DNA of 64,000 nt from DMER64 sp964542305 (GTDB lineage: Bacteria > Bacteroidota > Bacteroidia > Bacteroidales > UBA932), in NCBI GenBank assembly GCA_964542305.1, contig CAZITX010000002.1:62001-126000 (forward strand). Reading direction: 5' to 3'. This document shows, one piece after another, positions 26,065 through 34,371 of this stretch. The position numbers were made by a program, and so were the translations under genes. Position 1 is the stretch's first letter. Each line of letters begins with the position of its first letter. Under the pieces are notes generated by a model, which had not been told where the DNA came from, made no database searches, and saw only the letters and a program-made list of their open reading frames with translations.

Positions 26065-27617
26065 ACTTCCATTTTCTGGTTTTTGTCATCCATCCAGCGA
26101 GCCTGTGTTACCGCAAGATCAGGGGCAATTCTTACATTCAGTTTACATCCGTATTTCCTGGACCATTTTTTTGCCCTGGAAACCAGTCCTTTTGTCAAAT
26201 AAGCTTCAATAAACGGATGTACTTCCAGTAAAACCGCTTTGAGCTTTTTCTCGTTGGCAAAAAATGCCAGCTGATTCTCGATATTTTCCGTAAAGAGTAA
26301 ACTGGGGGCAATTTTCCCGGTACCGTTACATGTAGGACATTTCTCGCTGGTATTGATCTCCATTGCAGGACGGACCCGCTGACGGGTAATCTGCATCAAC
26401 CCAAACTTTGTAAGAGGCAGGATGTTGTGCTTGGCCCGGTCGGTTGCCATCAGCTCCTGCATTTTTTTATAAAGTTTTTGCCTGTGATCGGATGAATCCA
26501 TGTCAATAAAGTCGACGACTATAATCCCCCCCAGGTCCCTTAATCTTAATTGCCTGGCAAGTTCTTCAGCGACGACCATATTCACTTCAAATGCATTTTC
26601 TTCCTGTCCGCTTCCCATCTTCGAGCGAATTCCGCTGTTCACATCTACAACATGCAATGCTTCGGTGTGCTCGATGATTATATAAACCCCCTGTCTTAAA
26701 GGTACAACCCGGCCGAATGAACTTCTGATCTGACGGTTGATATCAAATGCGTCAAAGATCGGGTCTTTTCCTTTATACAGCTTTACTATCTTCTCCTTTT
26801 CGGGAGCAATAGTGGCTATATAACGGCCAATTTCTTCATAGACCACTGTGTCGTTAACGTGAATACTATTAAACGTATCGTTCAGGAGATCACGTATGAC
26901 AGTAGTAATACGGCTGTTTTCAGTTAACAATCTTGAAGGGGTCTTCCCCTTCCGCATTAAAACCCAGGATTCTTCCCATTTATGGATAAGGGAATTCAAC
27001 TCAGTATCCAGAACGGCCGCTTTTTTCCCTTCGGCAGCAGTTCTGACAATGAGCCCGTAATTGGGAGGTAAAATACTCTGAACCAACCGGTCCAACCTGC
27101 CACGCTCTTCTTTGAGCGTAATTTTGGATGACAGGTTAACCTTTTCTGAAAAAGGCAATAAAACAAGGTTTCTTCCGGCAATGGAAATATCGGAAGTAAG
27201 ACGGGATCCTTTTGTGGAAATGGGTTCTTTGACAATTTGCACCAAAACCGGTTGCCCAACTTTTAAAACCTCGGAAATTTTGCCTTCCTTGGGTAAAACA
27301 GAGCCCAGCTTCAGACTTGAATAAATTTCCTGGGGCGTATTCTTTTTGGCGATCACCTGTTGGGTAAAATAATTGACTGCCGAAAAGGCGTACCCCAGAT
27401 CCAGGTAATGAATAAAAGCATCTTTATCGTCACCGATATCTACAAAAGCAGCGTTCAGTGCGGGCATGATCTTTTTAACCCTGCCCAGACACAGATCACC
27501 CACCGAGAAATGATTGTCACTGGTCTCTTCCTTATGCAGTTCCGTCAACCTGTTGTTTTCCAACAACGCAATGGTAACGTCGGAAGGAGTGACATCAATA
27601 ATTAAATCTTTCTCCAT
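26061..27617 (-). CDS. rng: Ribonuclease G (Rne/Rng family)
   Basis: 518 residues. An N-terminal S1 RNA-binding region (SVGDLCLGRVKKIMPALNAAFVDIG) precedes the catalytic core, with GGIIVVDFIDMDSSDHR carrying the Mg-binding aspartates. The Zn-link CPTCNGTG sits near residue 435. It is an endoribonuclease for rRNA maturation and mRNA decay. The E. coli RNase E scaffold tail is absent, as expected for RNase G. The -7 element (TACTTTTA) ends 7 nt before the ATG. The gene lies downstream of the HU and mS38-like genes. Confidence 0.95.
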   Translation of the reverse strand: MEKDLIIDVTPSDVTIALLENNRLTELHKEETSDNHFSVGDLCLGRVKKIMPALNAAFVDIGDDKDAFIHYLDLGYAFSAVNYFTQQVIAKKNTPQEIYSSLKLGSVLPKEGKISEVLKVGQPVLVQIVKEPISTKGSRLTSDISIAGRNLVLLPFSEKVNLSSKITLKEERGRLDRLVQSILPPNYGLIVRTAAEGKKAAVLDTELNSLIHKWEESWVLMRKGKTPSRLLTENSRITTVIRDLLNDTFNSIHVNDTVVYEEIGRYIATIAPEKEKIVKLYKGKDPIFDAFDINRQIRSSFGRVVPLRQGVYIIIEHTEALHVVDVNSGIRSKMGSGQEENAFEVNMVVAEELARQLRLRDLGGIIVVDFIDMDSSDHRQKLYKKMQELMATDRAKHNILPLTKFGLMQITRQRVRPAMEINTSEKCPTCNGTGKIAPSLLFTENIENQLAFFANEKKLKAVLLEVHPFIEAYLTKGLVSRAKKWSRKYGCKLNVRIAPDLAVTQARWMDDKNQKMEV

Positions 27618-27624
27618 TCTGTGG

Positions 27625-27632
27625 TAAAAGTA
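27625..27632 (-). promoter_or_regulatory. Probable -7 element of rng
   Basis: TACTTTTA on the minus strand, one base from TAnnTTTG, 7 nt before the rng ATG. Confidence 0.42.
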
Positions 27633-27633
27633 A

Positions 27634-27675
27634 GAAACCTAAAGAGTCTTTTCGAAAAAAGTTGCTTTAGGTTTC
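27634..27675 (-). terminator. Inverted repeat between the small ribosomal gene and rng; terminator or operator
   Basis: Perfect 11-bp arms GAAACCTAAAG (27634-27644) and CTTTAGGTTTC (27665-27675) enclose a 20-nt loop that itself contains TTTTCGAAAA. On the minus strand it follows the 29-residue gene by 24 nt and is followed by a weak T-rich stretch that merges with the rng -7 element. A terminator for the upstream operon or a regulatory site for rng both fit. Confidence 0.45.
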
Positions 27676-27699
27676 CTGGTTCATGAGACATATGATGGC

Positions 27700-27789
27700 T
27701 TATTTCTTTTTATGACGATTCTTGCGCAAACGTTTTTTACGCTTGTGCGTCGCCATTTTATGTCTTTTTCTTTTCTTTCCGCTTGGCAT
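27700..27789 (-). CDS. AURKAIP1/COX24-like small ribosomal protein, 29 residues
   Basis: ATG at 27789 to TAA at 27700 encodes 29 residues beginning MPSGKKRKRHKM and ending LRKNRHKKK; 19 of them are Lys or Arg. This tiny, highly basic protein is conserved in Bacteroidota as I recall it, where it carries the AURKAIP1/COX24 domain shared with mitochondrial small-subunit protein mS38. It should bind 16S rRNA of the small subunit. It begins 8 nt after the HU stop codon, so the two share a transcript. It is short enough to be missed by length filters. Confidence 0.85.
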   Translation of the reverse strand: MPSGKKRKRHKMATHKRKKRLRKNRHKKK

Positions 27790-27797
27790 AATTAAAT

Positions 27798-28082
27798 TTA
27801 TTTAACGCTGTTTTTCACTTTATTCATGAAAACTTTTGCCGGCTTGAAAGCGGGTATGTAGTGTTCAGGAATTACGATTGTTGTGTTTTTAGAAATATTG
27901 CGAGCCGTTTTGCGGGCGCGTTTTTTCAAAATAAAGCTACCAAAACCGCGAAGGTATACGTTGTTATTCTGAACCAAAGAGTTTTTTACGTTATCCATAA
28001 AGCATTCCACAACTTTCTGAACGGCAACTTTCTCCAGGCCTGTTGTTTTGGCAATTTCGTTTACGATATCAGCTTTAGTCAT
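27798..28082 (-). CDS. HU-family DNA-binding protein
   Basis: 94 residues: MTKADIVNEIAKTTGL, then NVYLRGFGSFILKKRARKTARN, the beta-arm segment, and IPAFKPAKVFMNKV. These are the HU/IHF hallmarks, including the proline at the arm. It bends DNA as a dimer in the nucleoid. It is the first gene of a short operon with the 29-residue ribosomal protein. A good promoter lies 51 nt upstream and mutY is divergent. Confidence 0.95.
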   Translation of the reverse strand: MTKADIVNEIAKTTGLEKVAVQKVVECFMDNVKNSLVQNNNVYLRGFGSFILKKRARKTARNISKNTTIVIPEHYIPAFKPAKVFMNKVKNSVK

Positions 28083-28133
28083 AATACGATAAATTTAAGA
28101 GTTATTGTTAATGATTGCATTCCAAATGGACTG

Positions 28134-28141
28134 CAAAAGTA
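28134..28141 (-). promoter_or_regulatory. -7 element of the HU operon
   Basis: TACTTTTG on the minus strand, with TTG as partial -33 element about 18-19 nt upstream. The leader is about 48 nt. Confidence 0.62.
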
Positions 28142-28203
28142 ACATTTAATTCTTAATATCAAGACGTTTAGAGTAAAAAATCCAAAAAAAACGTCCGTTT
28201 AGC

Positions 28204-28211
28204 TATCTTTG
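28204..28211 (+). promoter_or_regulatory. -7 element of mutY
   Basis: TATCTTTG, only 4 nt before the mutY ATG at 28216, implying a leaderless or nearly leaderless transcript. Confidence 0.6.
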
Positions 28212-28215
28212 CCCC

Positions 28216-29277
28216 ATGGATTTCACAACGCTCCTGCTGGCGTGGTTCAGAGATAACCAACGGGAATTGCCCTGGAAAGAATACAACGATGCATACTCGG
28301 TATGGGTATCCGAGATCATACTGCAACAAACAAGGGTACAGCAGGGAAAAATGTATTTTAACCGCTTCCTGGAAACTTTTCCGACAATAGAGCATCTGGC
28401 GGAAGCCCCTGAAGACCAGGTTTTAAAAACATGGCAGGGCCTGGGTTACTATTCCCGGGCACGAAATATGCATAAGACTGCAAAAAAGGTTATGAGGGAA
28501 TACGGCGGATCATTTCCCAAAAACACTGATTTATTACAAAAACTGGACGGCATAGGGCCTTACACCGCGGCGGCAATCGGTTCTTTTGCATTCGGATTGC
28601 CTGTTGCGGCCCTGGATGGAAACGGATACCGTATACTGGCCAGGTATTTTGGGGTTGATATTCCGGTTGATTCTTCGGAAGCAAAAAGATCATTTGCCAA
28701 CTTAGCCCAATCGTTACTGCCTGCCGGGGACAGTGCATCATTCAACCAGGCCCTGATGGATTTCGGGTCCCTTATTTGCACTCCCAGACCACTTTGCAGT
28801 ATCTGCCCCATGGTCCAAACCTGCAGTGCGTACCTTGACGGTCAGACAGAGAGGCTCCCTGTAAAAAAAGAAAAGACAACAGCTAAAACCAGGTATTTCC
28901 ATTACCTGGACATAGAATACGGGAATGCAACGTTCATAAGGCAAAGGAACGGGAACGATATCTGGAAGGGCTTGTACGAATTTCCCCTGATCGAAACCTC
29001 TTGCCCGGCCGGATACCCGGATCTGATCAAGACGGAAGATTTTCAAAAAATACTGGACTTGTCATCCATTACACTTATTAATATATACAGATCCAAACCG
29101 CATAAATTGTCTCACCAGACCATATACCCTGTTTTCTACAGAATCCGTTCACAAAAACCCGGACCGATCCTGCAAACGGAATACCTGGAAATTAACCGTA
29201 ACAACCTGTCACGGTATGCAGTTTCCAGATTGATTGAAAAGTATATGGATTTTTTTAATAATTTTGCCGGCTTATGA
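28216..29277 (+). CDS. mutY: A/G-specific adenine glycosylase
   Basis: 353 residues. The helix-hairpin-helix KLDGIGPYTAAAIGSFAFG is followed by the catalytic Asp region VAALDGNGYRILARYFG. The [4Fe-4S] cysteines are in LICTPRPLCSICPMVQTC (spacing C-x6-C-x2-C-x5-C). The C-terminal domain resembles a Nudix fold that recognises 8-oxoG. It removes adenine mispaired with 8-oxoG. The stop overlaps the start of the next gene as ATGA. Confidence 0.95.
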   Translation: MDFTTLLLAWFRDNQRELPWKEYNDAYSVWVSEIILQQTRVQQGKMYFNRFLETFPTIEHLAEAPEDQVLKTWQGLGYYSRARNMHKTAKKVMREYGGSFPKNTDLLQKLDGIGPYTAAAIGSFAFGLPVAALDGNGYRILARYFGVDIPVDSSEAKRSFANLAQSLLPAGDSASFNQALMDFGSLICTPRPLCSICPMVQTCSAYLDGQTERLPVKKEKTTAKTRYFHYLDIEYGNATFIRQRNGNDIWKGLYEFPLIETSCPAGYPDLIKTEDFQKILDLSSITLINIYRSKPHKLSHQTIYPVFYRIRSQKPGPILQTEYLEINRNNLSRYAVSRLIEKYMDFFNNFAGL

Positions 29278-30695
29278 AACCGACGCTTTTCCGTATTTTA
29301 TTTCTTTTTCTGGGCTTTTCAATGCTCTCTGTAACAGGCTGGAGCAGGGAATTGCGCATTGACGGAATTGAAATTACGGGCAATAAGATTACCAAAGATT
29401 TCATCATCCTAAGGGAATTGCCCTTTGCTGAGGGAGATACGTTCAACGAGAATCTTTTGGCTGAACAATTGCGCCTGGCAAAAGAGAACCTGAACAACCT
29501 GCTTTTATTCAACTTTGTTGAGATATCGCCCCTAAGATCCATTGAAGATCCTTCTTTGATCACTGTGATCATACAGGTGCAGGAAAGATGGTATATATGG
29601 CCCCTTATTGAAGTAAAGCTGGAAGAGCGCAACCTGAGTACCTGGCTGCAAAATTGGGATTTTTCCAAGATCACCATAGAAGCCGGGGCCCGTATCGATA
29701 ATTTTTTAGGATTGAAGCATAAACTGGTCATAGCGGCTCACGGAGGTTACCAGTGGGGTGTTTTCCTGGGATACCGGGACATATCCCTGGACAGGGAAGG
29801 CAAGCATTTTCTGAGTATGGATGTACAGGGTAATTTCAGCCATAACCTGGATATTTTTACCGGAGAAGACAAACCGGCAAGGTACAACCTGCCGGATGTC
29901 ATCCTGGAAAAATCCCTAGATACAAGGATCAATTACACATTCCGTCCCAATATACGCACCCTGCACCATCTCTCTTTCATGCATGAATACAGCATGCTAG
30001 CCGATACAGTCCTCAAGATCAATCCCCATTACTGGGGTAACGACCGGCTTCAGAGAAACGCTTTCAGGCTCAATTACAGGTACCGGCTTGACCAAAGGGA
30101 TTATCATCCATATCCTTTGAACGGCTATTTTCTTCAGGCAGGAATGAACACCTACATCACATCAGATGCTTCTGTACGTTATGCCCAGCTCATACTGGGA
30201 CTCCAGTATTTCAAGCAGATACAGAAATCCCGCTGGTATGTTTCGACAGTCTTTACCGGTGGGTATTCTATTGCCAACAAACAAGCCTATATCCTGGAAA
30301 AGGCAATCGGTTACGATAACAATATGATGCGCGGGTACGAATACACCGTAGCAGACGGCCAGGTATTTGCCATTTCCAACAACACATTGAAATTCAATAT
30401 ACTTAAAAAGAAGACGTTTACCCTCAACTGGCTTGCGTTCCTTCCCCAGTTTAACAAGATACATCTTACCATATATGCCAACGCTCATTTTGATATGGGA
30501 TATGCCTACAACAAATGGGATTACCAGCTAAACACCCTGAGCAATCAGTTTCTTTATGCCGGCGGGCTGGGTATTGACCTGGTCACCTATTACGATATGG
30601 TCATTGGTATAGATTACTCGGTGAACAAACAATGTGAGCACGGTTTTCTGTCATGGAAAAATTTCTTTTTTTCCATCAAAGTTCCCTTCATATAA
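29274..30695 (+). CDS. Short Omp85-like outer-membrane protein with one POTRA domain
   Basis: 473 residues. A signal peptide (FLFLGFSMLSVTGWS) is followed by a single POTRA-like domain (LRIDGIEITGNKITKDFIILRE to TVIIQVQERWY, about residues 22-110). The remaining 360 residues are a beta-barrel with many aromatic strands. MMRGYEY near residue 360 is close to the VRGY-type motif of the Omp85 lid loop. BamA has five POTRAs, so this is a small relative, perhaps in lipid or protein insertion. It overlaps mutY by 4 bp and lies 69 nt before lon. Its specific substrate is unknown. Confidence 0.8.
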   Translation: MKPTLFRILFLFLGFSMLSVTGWSRELRIDGIEITGNKITKDFIILRELPFAEGDTFNENLLAEQLRLAKENLNNLLLFNFVEISPLRSIEDPSLITVIIQVQERWYIWPLIEVKLEERNLSTWLQNWDFSKITIEAGARIDNFLGLKHKLVIAAHGGYQWGVFLGYRDISLDREGKHFLSMDVQGNFSHNLDIFTGEDKPARYNLPDVILEKSLDTRINYTFRPNIRTLHHLSFMHEYSMLADTVLKINPHYWGNDRLQRNAFRLNYRYRLDQRDYHPYPLNGYFLQAGMNTYITSDASVRYAQLILGLQYFKQIQKSRWYVSTVFTGGYSIANKQAYILEKAIGYDNNMMRGYEYTVADGQVFAISNNTLKFNILKKKTFTLNWLAFLPQFNKIHLTIYANAHFDMGYAYNKWDYQLNTLSNQFLYAGGLGIDLVTYYDMVIGIDYSVNKQCEHGFLSWKNFFFSIKVPFI

Positions 30696-30764
30696 ATATC
30701 GGTCATTTTGTCAGTCACATCCTGTGGCACGAAGATTGACGGAGTGAATGCAGAAGATACAAAT

Positions 30765-33158
30765 ATGAATTTAATTCTCAGTGATAAGATGACCGTTATT
30801 CCCTTAATGGAAATGGATATGGAAGAGCAACAGGGAAATATTCACGAAGAAGAATCGCCCCAGATACTTCCCTTGTTGGTTCTGCGAAATGCCGTCGTTT
30901 TTCCGGGGACACTGATCCCCATTACCGTCGGCAGGGAAAAATCAATGAAACTGGTCAGGGAAAGTTTTGCAGGCGACAAATGGGTGGGAACCGTTACCCA
31001 AACGGATCCCCTGGATGACGATCCCGATGAAGATGCCGTCAGCCGGCACGGTTGTTTAGCCAAAATACTCAAGATAATTGAAATGCCCGAAGGGGGCATT
31101 ACAGTGATATTACACGGCAGCAGGCGTTTCCATGTAGAACGTATGGTCCAGAAAGATCCTTATTTTGCGGCGGAAGTCCGTTACCTGTCAGACATTATGC
31201 CCTTGAAAGAAAACACCAATTACAAAGCGGTTGTAGAAGGAATTAAAGAGGTGGCTGCCCAAATCTTCCAGTTAACTCCCAGTATTCCCCGGGAAGCGGA
31301 ATTTGCCCTGAAAAATATTGAAAAAGAAGACTTTTTGGTCAATTTTGTAGCCTCCAACATATACCTGGAAGGGATCAAGGACAAACTCAACCTGCTGGCT
31401 ATAGATGCCCTGGAAGACAGGGCCTCCAAATTACTGGAATTGCTGTATAAACACCTGGAACTCCTCAAATTCAAAGAACAGATTCATCAGAAAGTACGGG
31501 GTGAAATAGACCAACAGCAGAAAGAATATTACCTGAGCAACCAGTTGAAGACCATACAGGACGAGCTGGGGTTGTCACAGGATATGGAAGAGATCGACAA
31601 CCTGCGGGAACAGGCTGCAAAGAAGAAGTGGAGCAAGGAAATTGCCGAGATTTTTGAAAAAGAGATCCTGAAACTGGAACGTGCCAATCCGCACCAGCCC
31701 GATTACGGGATCCAGCTGAATTACCTTCAGTTCCTGGTAGATCTTCCCTGGGGAGAATATACAAAAGACCACCTGGACCTGAAAAGGGCCCGCAAAGTGC
31801 TGGACAAGGATCATTCCGGCCTGGAAACGGTCAAGGACAGGATCCTGGAACATCTGGCCGTGCTGAAACTGAAAGGAGATATGAAATCCCCCATTCTTTG
31901 CCTCTACGGCCCTCCGGGCGTCGGCAAAACGTCCCTGGGAAGATCGGTTGCCAGGGCACTGGGCAGGAATTTCGCACGCATTTCTCTCGGCGGTCTTCAC
32001 GATGAATCAGAGATCAGGGGGCACAGGCGGACTTACATCGGCGCCATGCCCGGCAGGATCATCCAAAGCATAAAAAGAAGCAAATCCTCGAACCCGGTCA
32101 TTGTATTGGACGAGATCGACAAAGTGGGAGCCGATTTCAGGGGAGACCCCTCCTCGGCATTACTGGAAGTATTGGATCCCGAACAGAACAACTCGTTCCA
32201 CGACAATTACCTGGACGTGGATTACGACCTTTCAAAGGCTTTGTTTATTACTACAGCCAACAGCATAGGGAATATCCAGCCGGCCCTGCGGGACCGAATG
32301 GAAATGATCCCCATTAACGGATACCTTGCCGAAGAAAAAAGGACCATAGCCCGCAAACACTTATTGCCCAAGCAACTGGAAGCTCACGGACTAACACCTT
32401 CCCAGCTTCGGTTGAGCCGCAAGGCCATTGATGTGGTAATCAACGAATACACAAGGGAATCAGGAGTACGCAGCCTGGAAAAACAATTGGCCAAAATTGC
32501 GCGCAATGTTGCCAAAAGGATCGCTTTCGGGGAAACCTACGATCCCAATCTGACACCCGATAATGTGCGTGAGATCCTGGGAGTCCACCGTATCATACAG
32601 GATATTCAGAAAGGAAATGAATTTCCGGGAGTAGTCACGGGACTGGCCTGGACAGAAACAGGAGGCGAGATCCTTTTTGTTGAATCAAGCCTCAGCAAGG
32701 GTAAAGGAACCCTAACCACCACCGGAAACCTTGGAGATGTCATGAAAGAATCGGCCATTATTGCCCAGCAGTATCTGAAAGCACATTCCGGGCTTCTGGA
32801 CCTTGATCCGGAGATCTTTGAAAAAACCGACATTCACCTGCACGTTCCTGAAGGGGCCATTCCAAAAGACGGGCCTTCGGCCGGTATCACCATGATCTGC
32901 TCCATTGCCAGTGCATTTAAAGACAAATGCATCCGCAAAGGCGTAGCCATGACCGGAGAGATCACCCTGCGTGGCAGGATCCTTCCTGTAGGTGGCATTA
33001 AAGAAAAAATCCTTGCCGCCAAACGTTCCGGGATAAAAACCATTATTCTTTCCGAAGACAACCGGAAAGATATTGAAGAGATCAATCCCGATTTCATAAA
33101 AGGCATTGAATTTAAATTCATGAAGACCATACCCGAAGTGATCAAATACGTATTGTAG
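30765..33158 (+). CDS. lon: Lon protease (endopeptidase La)
   Basis: 797 residues from the ATG at 30765; a TTG 57 nt upstream gives a longer but unlikely N-terminus. The N-terminal substrate domain starts LPLLVLRNAVVFPGTLIPI. The AAA+ module has Walker A LYGPPGVGKTS and Walker B VIVLDEID. The protease domain has the Ser-Lys dyad in KDGPSAGITM and GIKEKILAAKRSG. It degrades misfolded and regulatory proteins in the cytoplasm. No TAnnTTTG is visible in the 69-nt gap after the Omp85-like gene. The ung gene follows after 1 nt. Confidence 0.96.
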   Translation: MNLILSDKMTVIPLMEMDMEEQQGNIHEEESPQILPLLVLRNAVVFPGTLIPITVGREKSMKLVRESFAGDKWVGTVTQTDPLDDDPDEDAVSRHGCLAKILKIIEMPEGGITVILHGSRRFHVERMVQKDPYFAAEVRYLSDIMPLKENTNYKAVVEGIKEVAAQIFQLTPSIPREAEFALKNIEKEDFLVNFVASNIYLEGIKDKLNLLAIDALEDRASKLLELLYKHLELLKFKEQIHQKVRGEIDQQQKEYYLSNQLKTIQDELGLSQDMEEIDNLREQAAKKKWSKEIAEIFEKEILKLERANPHQPDYGIQLNYLQFLVDLPWGEYTKDHLDLKRARKVLDKDHSGLETVKDRILEHLAVLKLKGDMKSPILCLYGPPGVGKTSLGRSVARALGRNFARISLGGLHDESEIRGHRRTYIGAMPGRIIQSIKRSKSSNPVIVLDEIDKVGADFRGDPSSALLEVLDPEQNNSFHDNYLDVDYDLSKALFITTANSIGNIQPALRDRMEMIPINGYLAEEKRTIARKHLLPKQLEAHGLTPSQLRLSRKAIDVVINEYTRESGVRSLEKQLAKIARNVAKRIAFGETYDPNLTPDNVREILGVHRIIQDIQKGNEFPGVVTGLAWTETGGEILFVESSLSKGKGTLTTTGNLGDVMKESAIIAQQYLKAHSGLLDLDPEIFEKTDIHLHVPEGAIPKDGPSAGITMICSIASAFKDKCIRKGVAMTGEITLRGRILPVGGIKEKILAAKRSGIKTIILSEDNRKDIEEINPDFIKGIEFKFMKTIPEVIKYVL

Positions 33159-33159
33159 C

Positions 33160-33828
33160 GTGGATGTAAGCATTGAAGACAGCTGGAAAAAAATTCTGGA
33201 GCCGGAATTCTCAAAACCATATTTTGAAAATATCGTCTCTTTCCTTCGTACGGAAAAAAAGGAAGGAAAAACCATATATCCCCCCGGGAAACAGATCTTC
33301 AATGCCTTTGAAATGACCCCCTTTTCTTCTTTGAAAGTTTTGTTGCTGGGACAGGATCCATATCACCGCCCCGGTCAGGCTCACGGATTATCCTTTTCCG
33401 TGCCCCGCAATACCCCTCCCCCGCCTTCTCTGAAAACCATTTTTGCCGAGTTAAACGCCGACACCGGTATTGCACCTCCTTCCCACGGATGCCTGGAAGC
33501 ATGGGCTGCACAAGGAGTCTTGCTGCTCAATGCCATCCTTACTGTGGAGGCCGGGAAACCCGCTTCACACAGCGACATTGGCTGGATGGATTTCACTGAC
33601 GCGGTAATACGAACCGTTTCTGAAAAAAAAGAAAACATCGTTTTTTTGTTATGGGGGAATTTTGCCCGCAGTAAAAGAAACCTCATAGACCCCTTGCGGC
33701 ATTGTATTCTGGAAGCTGCGCATCCTTCACCTCTTGCCCGCGGGGCATTTTACGGGTCCCGGCCTTTTTCAAAAACGAATGCATACCTGGTCTCAAAAGG
33801 GATAGATCCTATAGACTGGCATTTGTAA
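33160..33828 (+). CDS. ung: Uracil-DNA glycosylase
   Basis: 222 residues starting at GTG, 1 nt after the lon stop codon. No suitable ATG lies closer to the family N-terminus. The catalytic water-activating motif LLGQDPYHRPGQAHGLSFSV has Asp at residue 66; VLLLNAILTVE and the C-terminal AAHPSPLARG (with the catalytic histidine) are intact. It excises uracil from DNA. The tight spacing suggests it is read through from lon. Confidence 0.95.
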   Translation: MDVSIEDSWKKILEPEFSKPYFENIVSFLRTEKKEGKTIYPPGKQIFNAFEMTPFSSLKVLLLGQDPYHRPGQAHGLSFSVPRNTPPPPSLKTIFAELNADTGIAPPSHGCLEAWAAQGVLLLNAILTVEAGKPASHSDIGWMDFTDAVIRTVSEKKENIVFLLWGNFARSKRNLIDPLRHCILEAAHPSPLARGAFYGSRPFSKTNAYLVSKGIDPIDWHL

Positions 33829-33851
33829 AGAGCTATATCCGATATTTTTCT

Positions 33852-33859
33852 TACTTTTG
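33852..33859 (+). promoter_or_regulatory. -7 element of coaD operon
   Basis: TACTTTTG just after the ung stop codon; the coaD ATG is 25 nt downstream. It falls within the extended coaD frame and so supports the start at 33885. Confidence 0.52.
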
Positions 33860-33884
33860 GAGTTTAACCAATTTATTTATCTCC

Positions 33885-34361
33885 ATGGAAAAGATCGCTG
33901 TCTTTCCCGGCTCTTTTGATCCGTTTACATCCGGACACCTTGATGTTTTGCATTCAGCACTGAAACTTTTTGACAGGATTATTGTTGCAGTTGGTGTCAA
34001 TCAACAGAAGGTAAGTCTTTTTTCTCCCAAAGCACGGGTCGCCCTTATTAAAGAAGTCATTATGGATTTGCCCCAGGTAGAAGTTTGTTCATTCAACGGC
34101 CTGACCATAGATTTTTGCCGGAACAATAACATCAATTTTATATTCAGGGGTATCCGTACCACAACAGATTTTGAGCTGGAACAAGTAATTGCACAAGTGA
34201 ATTCCAAGATGGCTCCAGAGATCCAGACAATTTTTATTCCTTCCGGACCCAAATTTTCTTTTATTTCTTCTACCGTGGTACGGGATGTGCTCTTAAATGG
34301 CGGGGATGCCGGATGTATGTTACCCCCCGGAGTAGATTTAAACAAATATTTAAAAATGTAG
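33885..34361 (+). CDS. coaD: Pantetheine-phosphate adenylyltransferase
   Basis: 158 residues from the ATG at 33885, the usual length. The nucleotidyltransferase motif is GSFDPFTSGHLDVL (T15-x-G-H18), then INFIFRGIRTTTDFELE and FISSTVVRDV. It makes dephospho-CoA from 4'-phosphopantetheine and ATP. It has its own promoter and is followed after 10 nt by the tandem thioredoxin-fold gene. Confidence 0.96.
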   Translation: MEKIAVFPGSFDPFTSGHLDVLHSALKLFDRIIVAVGVNQQKVSLFSPKARVALIKEVIMDLPQVEVCSFNGLTIDFCRNNNINFIFRGIRTTTDFELEQVIAQVNSKMAPEIQTIFIPSGPKFSFISSTVVRDVLLNGGDAGCMLPPGVDLNKYLKM

Positions 34362-34371
34362 GAACCCATAT

